Shown: piece by piece, positions 6,948 to 14,185 of the stretch
Position numbering within the stretch: the first letter of the stretch is position 1
Layout: each line of letters begins with the position of its first letter
Source of the DNA: JBFKMV01 sp041629655
Lineage (GTDB): Bacteria; Acidobacteriota; Polarisedimenticolia; Polarisedimenticolales; Polarisedimenticolaceae
Length of the DNA: 16,548 bases
Assembly: GCA_041629655.1 (NCBI GenBank)
Contig: JBFKMV010000113.1
Location: 1 to 16,548, forward strand
Reading direction: 5' to 3'
Notes under the pieces: generated by a model
Told to the model about the DNA's origin: nothing
Seen by the model: only the letters and a program-made list of their open reading frames with translations
Databases searched by the model: none
Position numbers and translations under genes: made by a program

Positions 6948-8663
6948 TCACTCGGGCATCGGGATCGTATCGGCCCAGAGGATGGAATCGGACCACAGGA
7001 TGCCGTCGGCCCACAGGATCGAGTCGGACCACAGGATGCCGTCGGCCCACAGGACGGAATCGGCCCACAGGATCGATTCGCCCCACAGGATGGAATCGGC
7101 CCACAGGATCGAATTGCCCCACAGCTCGCCGGTGTCCTCGACGATGATCTCGCCCTCGCTGTCGCCGCGGTACAGGCGCGGAGACAGCGCGTTGTCGGAC
7201 AGGCCGGTCTGCTCCAGCGCGCCCACCAGATCGACCAGGCCGGCGCCGCGGGAGTACGGCGAACCGTCGACCGAGGTGTCGGCCCCGCGCATCAGGCGCG
7301 CCTTGACCGTATCCGGGCCGAGGGTCGGATCGTGCTCCAGCATCAGCGCGGCGGTGCCGGCCACGATCGGGGTGGCCATGCTGGTGCCCGAGAGCTCGAA
7401 ATAGGCGGCGCCCGGACTGTTCTTGTAGGTCACCTGCCAGTCGGGGAACGTCACGTCCAGCTTCGAGCCGGCCGAGCGCAGCGACACGATCCGGTTACCG
7501 GGGGCCAGCAGGTCGGGCTTGGCGACCGGCGAGATCGGGTCGTACAACGCCGGACCGCGGGAGGAGTACGAGGACACCAGGTCGTCCTGCCGCGACACCG
7601 TGTTCCAGTCGGTCATCGAACCGATCGTGATCACGCGGCGCGAGTTGCCCGGGCTGCTGATGGTGTAGTGCCCGTCCTGGCCGCGGTTGCCCGCCGAGCA
7701 GACCACCACCAGGCCGGCCTCCCAGGCGCGGTCCACGGCGCGGACCAGCGGGTCCAGCGGCGCCGGTTCGAACACCGGGTGACCGAGCGACATGACCACG
7801 ACGCGGATGCCGTGGAGGTCCTTGTTCTTCACGACCCATTCGAGACCGGCGATCACGCCCGAGGTCGTTCCGGCACCCTGCTCGTCGAGCACGCGCACCG
7901 AGACCAGGTCGGCCCCGGGAGCGATGCCGCGGTAGAGGCCTTTGGACTGGCTGCCGTCGCCGGCGACGATGCCGGCCACGTGCGTGCCGTGACCGTACGG
8001 ATCGAACAGCGGCGTCGTCGTTTCGCCCTCCAGCGCGAAGCTGCTCGTGGTCTCGCCGCTCAGGTCCAGCAACGACCCCGAGGACCGGGATTCCGCCATC
8101 TGGGTGACGATGTCCACGGAGGCGACCACCCGGCCGGCCAGGTCGGGATGGAACGCGATCCCGGAATCCAGCACCGCCACCGTGACACCGGAACCCGTCA
8201 GGTCGTTGACCCAGCGGGGCACGCGCCCGGGGCTGATCGTCTTGCTGGAGATGTCGAGCATCGAGATCACCGAGGCGTCCGCGGTGATGAACTCGACGCC
8301 GGGGTCCTTGGCCAGCTCGATCGCGTCGCTGACCGCCATGGTGACCGATATCCCCTCGACATCGTTGAGCATCGCCGACACGCTGCCCGAGAGCTCCTCG
8401 ACCTTGGTCACGTCCGCGTCGCCGGGCGGGCGGTTGTAGCGCACGATCATGCCGCGCGCCTGCGTGGGCTCGCCGGCCTTGAAGGATTCGCCCTCGCTCA
8501 ACAGTGCCGGGCTGAGCTTGAGCAGGTGCGAAAAGTCCTCGTCCGGTGCGTCGCTCAACGCCGCCGTCGTCGCGGGGCCGCCGGCCAGGGCCAAGGCCAG
8601 GGCCAGGAACAGCGCTCCCCACTGCGCTCGCGATCGACAGGGGTCCGTTGCTTGCCGGGTCAT
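6948..8663 (-). CDS. Secreted S8 subtilisin-like protease with ILW hexapeptide-repeat C-terminus
   Basis: This is a 571-residue secreted serine endopeptidase. A signal peptide covers residues 1 to about 36 (CRSR, then a Leu/Ala-rich core). Residues 65-135 look like an I9-type propeptide that assists folding and inhibits the enzyme until cleavage. The catalytic domain has Asp166 (LDSG), His225 (GHGTHVAG), the oxyanion Asn326 (SAGN) and Ser428 (SGTSMATP), all intact. After residue 511 the chain becomes nine tandem six-residue units of the form S/G-I-L-W-A/S-D. I chose the ATG at 8663, with GGAGGA seven bases upstream, over an in-frame ATG at 8729, because the longer version puts charged residues before the signal peptide. 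A perfect hairpin terminator follows. The gene is divergent from the M11 protease and shares its regulatory gap. Confidence 0.93.
   Translation of the reverse strand: MTRQATDPCRSRAQWGALFLALALALAGGPATTAALSDAPDEDFSHLLKLSPALLSEGESFKAGEPTQARGMIVRYNRPPGDADVTKVEELSGSVSAMLNDVEGISVTMAVSDAIELAKDPGVEFITADASVISMLDISSKTISPGRVPRWVNDLTGSGVTVAVLDSGIAFHPDLAGRVVASVDIVTQMAESRSSGSLLDLSGETTSSFALEGETTTPLFDPYGHGTHVAGIVAGDGSQSKGLYRGIAPGADLVSVRVLDEQGAGTTSGVIAGLEWVVKNKDLHGIRVVVMSLGHPVFEPAPLDPLVRAVDRAWEAGLVVVCSAGNRGQDGHYTISSPGNSRRVITIGSMTDWNTVSRQDDLVSSYSSRGPALYDPISPVAKPDLLAPGNRIVSLRSAGSKLDVTFPDWQVTYKNSPGAAYFELSGTSMATPIVAGTAALMLEHDPTLGPDTVKARLMRGADTSVDGSPYSRGAGLVDLVGALEQTGLSDNALSPRLYRGDSEGEIIVEDTGELWGNSILWADSILWGESILWADSVLWADGILWSDSILWADGILWSDSILWADTIPMPE
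6969..7130 (-). repeat. Nine in-frame 18-bp repeats encoding S-I-L-W-A-D units
   Basis: Eight 18-bp units (6969-7112) and a ninth diverged one (7113-7130, GELWGN) encode the end of the subtilase. In protein order they read GELWGN, SILWAD, SILWGE, SILWAD, SVLWAD, GILWSD, SILWAD, GILWSD, SILWAD. A 36-bp double unit is duplicated at 6987-7022 and 7023-7058 with only three differences, which suggests recent expansion by slippage or unequal recombination. All units stay in frame and the Trp is kept in every one. Confidence 0.95.
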
Positions 8664-8772
8664 GATGCGTTCCTCCACGTTCGACTCATGCGCGGACCAG
8701 CTAGAGCAAGGCCGGTGCCATGACCGCAAAGACCTTGAAAGCTTCTAATTCACGGGCTTGTGACCCCACACG

Positions 8773-8811
8773 TGTCGCGAGGTGTCGACAAGCGTGTCGT
8801 GTTCTCCGACA
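8773..8811. promoter_or_regulatory. Double operator, cassette 1 (TGTCG-N-CGACA type)
   Basis: Two inverted repeats lie side by side. Site A is TGTCG-N8-CGACA at 8773-8790, and site B is TGTCG-N7-CGACA at 8795-8811. Their left ends are 22 bases apart, about two helical turns, so proteins bound to them would lie on one face of the DNA. The same arrangement recurs at 8878-8916. The binding protein is unknown. Confidence 0.65.
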
Positions 8812-8877
8812 TCCGCCCCGCTCCGGATGATGCTCCCGCGGAGCTAAACGGCTTCGAAGACTCGACTTGTGCAGCGC

Positions 8878-8916
8878 TGTCGCGAGTCGCGACACCCCGT
8901 GTCCCGCGATCCGACA
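8878..8916. promoter_or_regulatory. Double operator, cassette 2 (TGTCG-N7-CGACA type)
   Basis: Site C (8878-8894) is a perfect 17-bp palindrome, TGTCGCGA-G-TCGCGACA. Site D (8900-8916) is TGTCC-N7-CGACA, one mismatch from the pattern. Their left ends are again 22 bases apart. The first eight bases (TGTCGCGA) equal those of site A, which suggests that the whole double site was duplicated. Confidence 0.7.
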
Positions 8917-9066
8917 CCCCCGTTCACCGCGTGACCGGCAACGCCGCCCCGGGCGACCCCGACGGCTGTCGGCGAAGTCCGGTCGGGGATCGCGGCGCTT
9001 ACGAGTTTCACCATGGCGGGCGCGTCGGGAACCCGTAGCTGAATCGGCATCCCCCGGAGGTTGCCG

Positions 9067-11025
9067 ATGCTTCGCACGCCGTCCCGACCGCGGATCGTCC
9101 CGCTGTCACTGCTCGCTGTGGCCGCGCTGGCCCTGCCGGCTCCGGCCGGAGCGGCGGAGCGCGCCAGGCGGCCACCCGGCACCGCGGCGATCCACGGCGT
9201 GCTCGAGGTGGTCCAGGAGGACGACTTCGCCGGTGACCGGACCCGCCGCAGCGTCTCGGTGGTGGACGCGCGCACCGGACGCCGCTACGGACTGCGGCTG
9301 GATCGGCTGCCGGACGTCGCGTTACGAACGGGGCAGTCGGTCGTGGTACGCGGGCGGCTGGAGGCGGACGAGCTGACGGTCGGGGGTCCCGGGGAAGGGC
9401 TGCACGTGGTCGCCGCTGCGATCGAGCCGTTCGGCGGCCGGCGGCCGGTCGTCGTGCTCGTCGTCGATTTCGCCGGCTCGCCCGTGGCCTGCAGCGACGA
9501 GGCGATCGCGGAGCGGATGTTCACCGGGGAGCCGTCGGTCCGCGGACTCTACCGCGACAGCTCCGGGGGCGGGTTGCTGCTGGACGGCGACGCCGACGGG
9601 GACGGGCGCAGCGACGTGTTCCGGGTGTCGCTCGACGCGCCGCTCGGCGAAAGCTGCGATCCGTACGGCTGGGCCGCGGCCGCGGAGCGGGCGGCCGGTG
9701 AGGCGGGGGTCGACCTGGGCTTGTACCGGCACCGCCTGATCGTGCTGCCGCGGGCGGCGCGTTGCGGCTGGGCCGGGCTGGCCAACGTCGGTTGCGGCGA
9801 GTTCTGCCGCGGCTGGGTGCGGACGTGCGAGCACCCGGACGTCTACGCGCACGAGATCGGCCACAACCTCGGCATGGCCCACGCCTCGACCGACGACGAC
9901 AACGACGGCGCCGTGGACTGCGAGTACTGCGACCGCTCCGACTTCATGGGCAGCGCGGGCGCGGGCTGGCGCGGCCTCAACGGCCCCCACGAGATCCAGC
10001 AAGGCTGGCTGTCCGGCGACCGGGTGCGCGCGGTGGACCAGGAAGGGGTGAAGGTCCACGGGGTCTCCGCGCTGCGCGAGGACCGGGCGGCCGCTCCGTA
10101 TCCCCAGGCGCTGACGTTCCCGCGACCGCTCGGCGGCGAGAGCTATTTCGCGACCTACCGCACGCGCCAGGGTCACGACGCCGCGCTGGACGAACCTTAC
10201 GTCGCCCGAACCAGCATCCACCGCTACGCCGGTTCGGGCTACGAGCGCACGGTGCTGGTCGGGCTGCTCGACGACGGCGAGAGCTTCGAAGACGCGGCCG
10301 CCGGCCTGCGCATCACGCAACTCGCGCACGACGACGGCTCGGCGACGCTGGAGGTCGACGCCTGGTGCGTGCCGGCCGCGCCCTCGTTGCGCGTCGCTCC
10401 CCCGTCGGCCTGGTCGCGGCCCGGCGTCCCCGAGACGTACGAGGTCGGGATCGTGAACCGAGACTCGCCGGTCTGTCCCGGCACCACCTTCACGCTGGCG
10501 GCGCAGGCGCCGCCGGGCTGGACGGTCGAGCCCGTGACCGTCGACGTGGCGCTCGGATCGGGGCAGCGCGCTGAAGTGGACCTGAGCGTGACGGCACCGG
10601 CGGACGCGAGCGACGGCGGCTTCCCGCTCATCGTGTCGGCCTCCGCCCCCGGGCAGCCAGAGCACGCCGCCGCCGCCGAATGGACCCAGAACATCGACGG
10701 CACGGGCCCCACGGCCGTCACCGACCTGACGGCATCGCTCAACGCCGAGGGACGGGTGTGGCTGCGCTGGAGCCCGTCGAGCGACGCGGGATCGGGCGTG
10801 GCCTCGTACCGCGTGTTCCGTGACGGGACCTTCGTCGGCAGCGCGCTGGGCCCGGCGTATCTCGCCGCGCCGCCCCCTCCGGGGCTCCGGCAGGTGTACC
10901 GGGTCACGGCCGTCGATCGGGCCGGCAACGAGTCCGTGGCCGGGAACGCTGCGGCGATCGGCGACGACGGGTCGGCCCGACCGGCGGGTGGCGGCCGCGG
11001 CCGCCTTGCGCCGCGGCGGTACTGA
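9067..11025 (+). CDS. Secreted M11 (gametolysin-like) zinc metalloprotease with NEW3-like and FN3 domains
   Basis: This is a 652-residue secreted metalloprotease. A signal peptide spans residues 1-30 (core PLSLLAVAALALPAPAGAA). Residues 40-120 form a small beta domain. The catalytic domain (about 125-320) has the zinc motif HEIGHNLGMAH at 262-272, with Glu263 as the base, and a downstream Met turn (SDFMG, Met294). The sequence LNGPHEIQQGWL (304-315) is typical of M11 peptidases. Acidic calcium-type loops occur at 172-183 (LDGDADGDGRSD) and 275-284 (TDDDNDGAVD). Residues 440-540 resemble a NEW3-type beta domain with PPGWTVEP, and 548-630 an FN3 domain ending in DRAGNESVAG. The ATG at 9067 is preferred over TTG at 9061 because GGAGG lies six bases before it. 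The gene ends six bases from the convergent XRE gene. Confidence 0.9.
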   Translation: MLRTPSRPRIVPLSLLAVAALALPAPAGAAERARRPPGTAAIHGVLEVVQEDDFAGDRTRRSVSVVDARTGRRYGLRLDRLPDVALRTGQSVVVRGRLEADELTVGGPGEGLHVVAAAIEPFGGRRPVVVLVVDFAGSPVACSDEAIAERMFTGEPSVRGLYRDSSGGGLLLDGDADGDGRSDVFRVSLDAPLGESCDPYGWAAAAERAAGEAGVDLGLYRHRLIVLPRAARCGWAGLANVGCGEFCRGWVRTCEHPDVYAHEIGHNLGMAHASTDDDNDGAVDCEYCDRSDFMGSAGAGWRGLNGPHEIQQGWLSGDRVRAVDQEGVKVHGVSALREDRAAAPYPQALTFPRPLGGESYFATYRTRQGHDAALDEPYVARTSIHRYAGSGYERTVLVGLLDDGESFEDAAAGLRITQLAHDDGSATLEVDAWCVPAAPSLRVAPPSAWSRPGVPETYEVGIVNRDSPVCPGTTFTLAAQAPPGWTVEPVTVDVALGSGQRAEVDLSVTAPADASDGGFPLIVSASAPGQPEHAAAAEWTQNIDGTGPTAVTDLTASLNAEGRVWLRWSPSSDAGSGVASYRVFRDGTFVGSALGPAYLAAPPPPGLRQVYRVTAVDRAGNESVAGNAAAIGDDGSARPAGGGRGRLAPRRY

Positions 11026-11031
11026 CGGCGC

Positions 11032-12084
11032 TTACCAGCGCTTCATCGTCAGCAAGACGCGACCGACGATCACGTCTTCGAGCCGTTGCGGGTCGTCGAC
11101 CTCGACGACCTCGAACCGGCTTTCCCCCTCCCGGGGCAGCAGCAACAGCGACCGGTCCTTGAGCATCACGCGGCTCAGCACGACGCGTTTTCCGGAACGC
11201 ACGGCATACACGCGCTCCGGGGACAACACTCCGACGTCGCGGGCCAGGACGAGCAGGTCGCCCGGTGCAAGCTGTCCCCGCACACCGGAGAATCCGCCGT
11301 CCGCGATGCGATAGGCGAACAGCTCACCGGCCTCGTCGCCGGGTAACGTGCGGCGGTCCAGCATCAGGGTGTCCGGCACGCGCGTGCCGTCCCGGCCGGC
11401 CGTATCGGGATCGGTTCCCTCGACCAGCACCGTCACCTCGACCACCGGCGCGGCCGCCGGCGATCCGCTGTCCGCCAGGGCGCGCTCGATGTCCTCGAGG
11501 CTCAGCGCGGTGGACGGTGTCGGTGTCGGATCGGCGGATTCGGGATACGAGGCGCAGGCCTCGGCGAGGTGCGTCGGTTCGGCCGCGGCCGCGGGCTGCT
11601 CCGACGTCGCGGGCGCGGGCTCCGCAGCGCGCCGGCCTCCGAACAGCTTCCGCACGCGCTCGAGCCCTCGTCGCAAGCCTGGCTCCGTCGCCGCCGCCTC
11701 GGGCTCGCCGACGCCGTCGAGAGTGTCGATGTCGTCTCCGCTCGAGAAGAGCTTGCGCAACCGCGGATCGCTGCTGATCTCCATCAGCCGCACCACGCCG
11801 GTCAGGGTGTCCTCCAGATCACCGACGCGCGTGGAGTGCGCCCAGGCCCGGTAGAGATCGGGATCGTCGTCCAGGACACGGGCGATCTTCTCCGCGATCT
11901 CCTCACTGGGAACCTTGGTGCCCTTCTCGATCAGCGAGATGTAGGACGGAGAGATGCCGACGCGCCGGGCCAGCTCGTAACCGGCCAAGCCCCGCTCCTG
12001 GCGGCGGTTGCGGATCCGCTGGTGGATCGTGAGCCCGCTTCCGCGCGAGCGGGCCTTGGGCCGGGTGCCTTCCTGTCTCGCCAT
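11032..12084 (-). CDS. XRE-family regulator with degenerate S24 (LexA/CI-like) C-terminal domain
   Basis: This 350-residue DNA-binding protein has an XRE helix-turn-helix at about 20-74 (ELARRVGISPSYISLIEKGTKVPS). A Pro/Ala-rich linker covers about 125-215. The C-terminal region (235-348) follows the S24 peptidase pattern seen in LexA and CI: LFAYRI, then APGDLLVL, VYAVRSGKRVVLSRV, LLLLPRE and VIVGRVL. Where active S24 domains have GDSM the protein reads DGGF, and the catalytic Lys position in the VKR motif is Ser304. Self-cleavage is therefore unlikely, and the domain probably serves dimerisation or ligand sensing. The ATG at 12084 has only a distant GGGAGA site. A possible -10 box, TTTAAT, is at the complement of 12111-12116. 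It is divergent from the GATase-like gene, its most obvious candidate target together with itself; the protease operators are another possibility. Confidence 0.85.
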   Translation of the reverse strand: MARQEGTRPKARSRGSGLTIHQRIRNRRQERGLAGYELARRVGISPSYISLIEKGTKVPSEEIAEKIARVLDDDPDLYRAWAHSTRVGDLEDTLTGVVRLMEISSDPRLRKLFSSGDDIDTLDGVGEPEAAATEPGLRRGLERVRKLFGGRRAAEPAPATSEQPAAAAEPTHLAEACASYPESADPTPTPSTALSLEDIERALADSGSPAAAPVVEVTVLVEGTDPDTAGRDGTRVPDTLMLDRRTLPGDEAGELFAYRIADGGFSGVRGQLAPGDLLVLARDVGVLSPERVYAVRSGKRVVLSRVMLKDRSLLLLPREGESRFEVVEVDDPQRLEDVIVGRVLLTMKRW

Positions 12085-12161
12085 GGGCCGATGCGTCTCC
12101 CGTCGCCGCCATTAAACCGTAACACGGGCTTGACGAGCGAGTAAAAGATTCGGCGGTGGGC

Positions 12162-12190
12162 TTGACCGGTTGTTGACCATGTGGTAAATA
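12162..12190 (+). promoter_or_regulatory. Weak candidate promoter for the GATase-like gene
   Basis: TTGACC (12162-12167), a 17-base spacer and TAAATA (12185-12190) lie in the 216-base divergent gap, about 110 bases before the start codon. The motif GGGCTTGAC is repeated at 12126-12134 and 12158-12166, 32 bases (three turns) apart, and could be a binding site for the divergent XRE regulator. The -10 box is poor. Confidence 0.3.
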
Positions 12191-12300
12191 TCGGGGCAGA
12201 GGGATCGAAAAAACGCGAACAGTCCGGAGCCTGGGGGAGAGGCGCCCGCGTAACCTGTTCATTTCGTTCATCTTACGGTACGTCACGAGGGGAGAGTGTG

Positions 12301-13221
12301 ATGGCCCGTTGTCCTGGACACGACAGGATGCGTCGCTCGTATCGGATCGGAGGCCGGGTGGTCCGGGACCGGCTTCGCCACCAGCGGCCCGACGACGAGC
12401 GGCACCTGGCCACGATCCGTCCCGCCGAGGTCGTCGCCGTCCGGGGCGGCTACGACAAGCTGGACCTGGTGCTGGGCGCCACCGGCGTCCCGTTCCTGCA
12501 CGTCGACCCGGACCAGGTCGGGCAGCTCGACTGGACGGTGCTGCAGGTTCTGTTCGTGAATTGTCCCGGGCAGCTCCGGGACGACGCCCTGCAGCGCCTC
12601 GGTCCCTGGGTGCGGCGGGGCGGCTACCTGGTCACCACCGACTGGGCCGTCAAGCACGTCATCGAGCCGCTGTTTCCCGGCACGATCCGGCACAGCGGCG
12701 ACCGGACACCGGAGTGCGTGGTCCGGGCCGAGATGCGCGCCCCCCGCACCGATCCGCTCCTGGCCGGTTTCCTCGAGCAGGGTCGTGAGCCGCTGTGGTG
12801 GCTCGAGGGCGCGTCGTTTCCCGTCGAGGTGCTGGACGAGCGGCGGGTGCGCGTGATCGCTCGCAGCCCGGAGCTCGACGGCGACCACGACGCGCTCGTC
12901 GTGACGTTCGATGAAGGGCAGGGAACGGTGCTGCACCTGGTCAGCCATCTGTACCTGCAGCGCAGCGACGTGCGGGAGGCCGCCGACGCGACGGGGGCCG
13001 CCGAGTACCTGGAGCAAGCGGTCGGCATGTCGCCGGCGTCGGCGCGCTCGGCGGTCGACGGAGCGAACGACCTGCGGGCCTCCGAGCTGCGCAGCGCGAT
13101 CAGCTCGGCACAGCTGATGTCCAACGCGATCGTGTCGGGCCGCCGCAAGTGGCGCGAGCGCGGGAGCCGTCGGGACGCTGAGCTTGCGAACGATGAAGAT
13201 CCGGGTGGCCGGCCGGCGTAA
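12301..13221 (+). CDS. Uncharacterised protein with class I glutamine amidotransferase-like fold
   Basis: This 306-residue soluble protein is not one I can name. Residues 40-130 have an alternating strand/helix pattern ending in LQVLFVNCPGQL (81-92) and PWVRRGGYLVTTDWAVKHVIEPLFPG (102-127). That recalls the GATase1/DJ-1/ThuA-like Rossmann fold, where a small loop after the third strand carries the key residue; here Cys88 sits at that place. Residues 195-220 (LVVTFDEGQGTVLHLVSHLY) resemble the C-terminal strand and His-containing loop of such proteins, with His212 and His216. The last 60 residues look helical and charged. It has no signal peptide or membrane segment. I choose the ATG at 12301, behind AGGGGAG; the frame is open back to 12181, but that part has no ribosome site and overlaps the promoter. 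It is divergent from the XRE/S24 gene, which may control it. Function is unknown. Confidence 0.7.
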   Translation: MARCPGHDRMRRSYRIGGRVVRDRLRHQRPDDERHLATIRPAEVVAVRGGYDKLDLVLGATGVPFLHVDPDQVGQLDWTVLQVLFVNCPGQLRDDALQRLGPWVRRGGYLVTTDWAVKHVIEPLFPGTIRHSGDRTPECVVRAEMRAPRTDPLLAGFLEQGREPLWWLEGASFPVEVLDERRVRVIARSPELDGDHDALVVTFDEGQGTVLHLVSHLYLQRSDVREAADATGAAEYLEQAVGMSPASARSAVDGANDLRASELRSAISSAQLMSNAIVSGRRKWRERGSRRDAELANDEDPGGRPA

Positions 13222-13266
13222 CGGCCCCGCCGCCCGCAGCCGCCGTTTTCGTCTGGCGGCCGTGGT

Positions 13267-13315
13267 ACCGCTCCGGCCCGACGCGCTCGACCCCGCGCGG
13301 ACGGGCCGGAGCGGT
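13267..13315 (+). terminator. Long GC-rich hairpin after the GATase-like gene, possible terminator
   Basis: ACCGCTCCGGCCCG (13267-13280) and CGGGCCGGAGCGGT (13302-13315) are perfectly complementary 14-bp arms around a 21-base loop that itself holds a GCGC/GCGC stem. It begins 46 bases after the stop codon. There is no T run, so it would be an intrinsic terminator of the GC-rich type or an mRNA 3'-end stabiliser. Confidence 0.5.
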
Positions 13316-13322
13316 CACCGCG

Positions 13323-13343
13323 GGTCGGCGGTTTCCGCCGACC
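13323..13343. repeat. 9-bp inverted repeat with TTT loop upstream of the MBL gene
   Basis: GGTCGGCGG (13323-13331), TTT and CCGCCGACC (13335-13343) form a perfect hairpin eight bases after the larger one and 64 bases before the MBL start codon. It could be a second terminator element, an operator or a leader structure. Confidence 0.5.
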
Positions 13344-13407
13344 GACGTGGTATCGTGCGGCCAGCGCAACGGGAGTCTCCCTGCGCGGGCATCGGGGGGA
13401 CCACGCG

Positions 13408-14166
13408 ATGGGCGAGCTGGAGTGGATCGTGCTCGGTAGCGGGACCGCGATCAGCCGCGGCCCGCGCACGGCGGCCGCCCACGCCGCGCGCGTCGGCACC
13501 GGACACGTGCTGTTCGACAGCGGAACGGCGACGCTGCTCCGGATGGGCGAAGCGGGTATCCGTTTCGAGCGCCTGACCGACGTCTTCTACACCCACCTGC
13601 ACCCGGATCACACCGCGGACCTGGTGCCGCTGCTGTTCGCCCGCAACAACGCCCGGGAGGAACCCGTCTCCGAGCGGTTGACGCTGTGGGGGCCCGCGGA
13701 CCTCGAAGCGGCGCTGGACGGCCTGCGTCGGGTCTACGGCAAGTGGATCGAGCCGCGGGACTACCGGTTGGAGGTGCGGGACTTCCCGGGACAGGTCGAC
13801 GGCGACGGCTGGCGCGTCACGGCGCGCGAGATGGACCACGTTCCCGGCGCGCTGGGGTACCGCCTGGAGGCGAGCGGCAGGACCGTCGGCTACTCCGGCG
13901 ACACCGGCTACTGCGAGGCTGTCGTGGAACTGGTCCGCCGCGCCGACCTGGCGGTGCTCGACTGTTCGTTCCCCGACGAGCGGGCGGTTCCCGGACACCT
14001 CACCCCGACCGGCTGCGGACGGGTGGCTCGCGAGGCCGGGGTGCGGCGCCTGTTGCTGACGCACCTCTATCCGGACTGCGAGGCGCTGGACGTCGCGGCG
14101 CAGGCCGCGCTCGAGTTCGACGGCGAGATCCTGGTCGGCCACGACCTGCTGCGGGTCGAGGTCTGA
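13408..14166 (+). CDS. MBL-fold metallo-hydrolase (RNase Z / arylsulfatase-like)
   Basis: This 252-residue cytoplasmic metallo-beta-lactamase-fold protein belongs near the RNase Z/ElaC-type group. The metal motif THLHPDH has His63, His65, Asp67 and His68. His144 (MDHVPG), Asp165 (YSGDTGYC) and His219 (LTHLYPD) complete the two-metal site, so hydrolase activity is expected. Family features include the N-terminal LGSGTA motif (9-14), the GYSGDT strand and the GHLTPT segment (196-201), which resembles the loop carrying a conserved His in RNase Z relatives. It is shorter than typical tRNase Z (about 300) and I see no clear exosite arm, so tRNA 3'-processing is not assured; phosphodiester or ester hydrolysis of a small molecule is an alternative. 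The ATG follows a GGGGGGA site. It is convergent with the GAPDH gene across a 19-base gap. Confidence 0.87.
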   Translation: MGELEWIVLGSGTAISRGPRTAAAHAARVGTGHVLFDSGTATLLRMGEAGIRFERLTDVFYTHLHPDHTADLVPLLFARNNAREEPVSERLTLWGPADLEAALDGLRRVYGKWIEPRDYRLEVRDFPGQVDGDGWRVTAREMDHVPGALGYRLEASGRTVGYSGDTGYCEAVVELVRRADLAVLDCSFPDERAVPGHLTPTGCGRVAREAGVRRLLLTHLYPDCEALDVAAQAALEFDGEILVGHDLLRVEV

Positions 14167-14185
14167 TCCCGCCGCCGGCGCGGAG

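Larger units (their letters stand above)
8664..9066. other. 403-base divergent intergenic region between two protease genes
   Basis: This gap separates the leftward subtilase from the rightward M11 protease. It holds two double operator-like cassettes (8773-8811 and 8878-8916), an AT-richer patch at 8728-8750, a small GCTCC-CGC-GGAGC hairpin near 8832-8844, and no convincing ORF with a ribosome site. I could not find a strong -35/-10 pair for either gene, so both may depend on an activator or an alternative sigma factor. Confidence 0.7.

Noticed and set aside
6969..7130. Short regular repeats considered as a CRISPR array
   Set aside because: The units are contiguous 18-mers without spacers and encode in-frame hexapeptides of a protease.
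6675..8723. Rightward open frame (682 codons) across the second subtilase, including a GPQD-type repeat
   Set aside because: The repeat is simply the antisense reading of the 18-bp units, and the true frame has the subtilase motifs and terminator.
10990..11005. Perfect 16-bp palindrome GGCGGCCGCGGCCGCC near the end of the M11 gene
   Set aside because: It lies in coding DNA and is made only of G and C, so it is likely by chance; it might add to termination between the convergent genes, but there is no T run.
12181..12300. Forty-codon extension of the GATase-like protein from a GTG at 12181
   Set aside because: There is no ribosome site, it overlaps the likely promoter region, and the composition changes at the ATG at 12301, which has AGGGGAG upstream.
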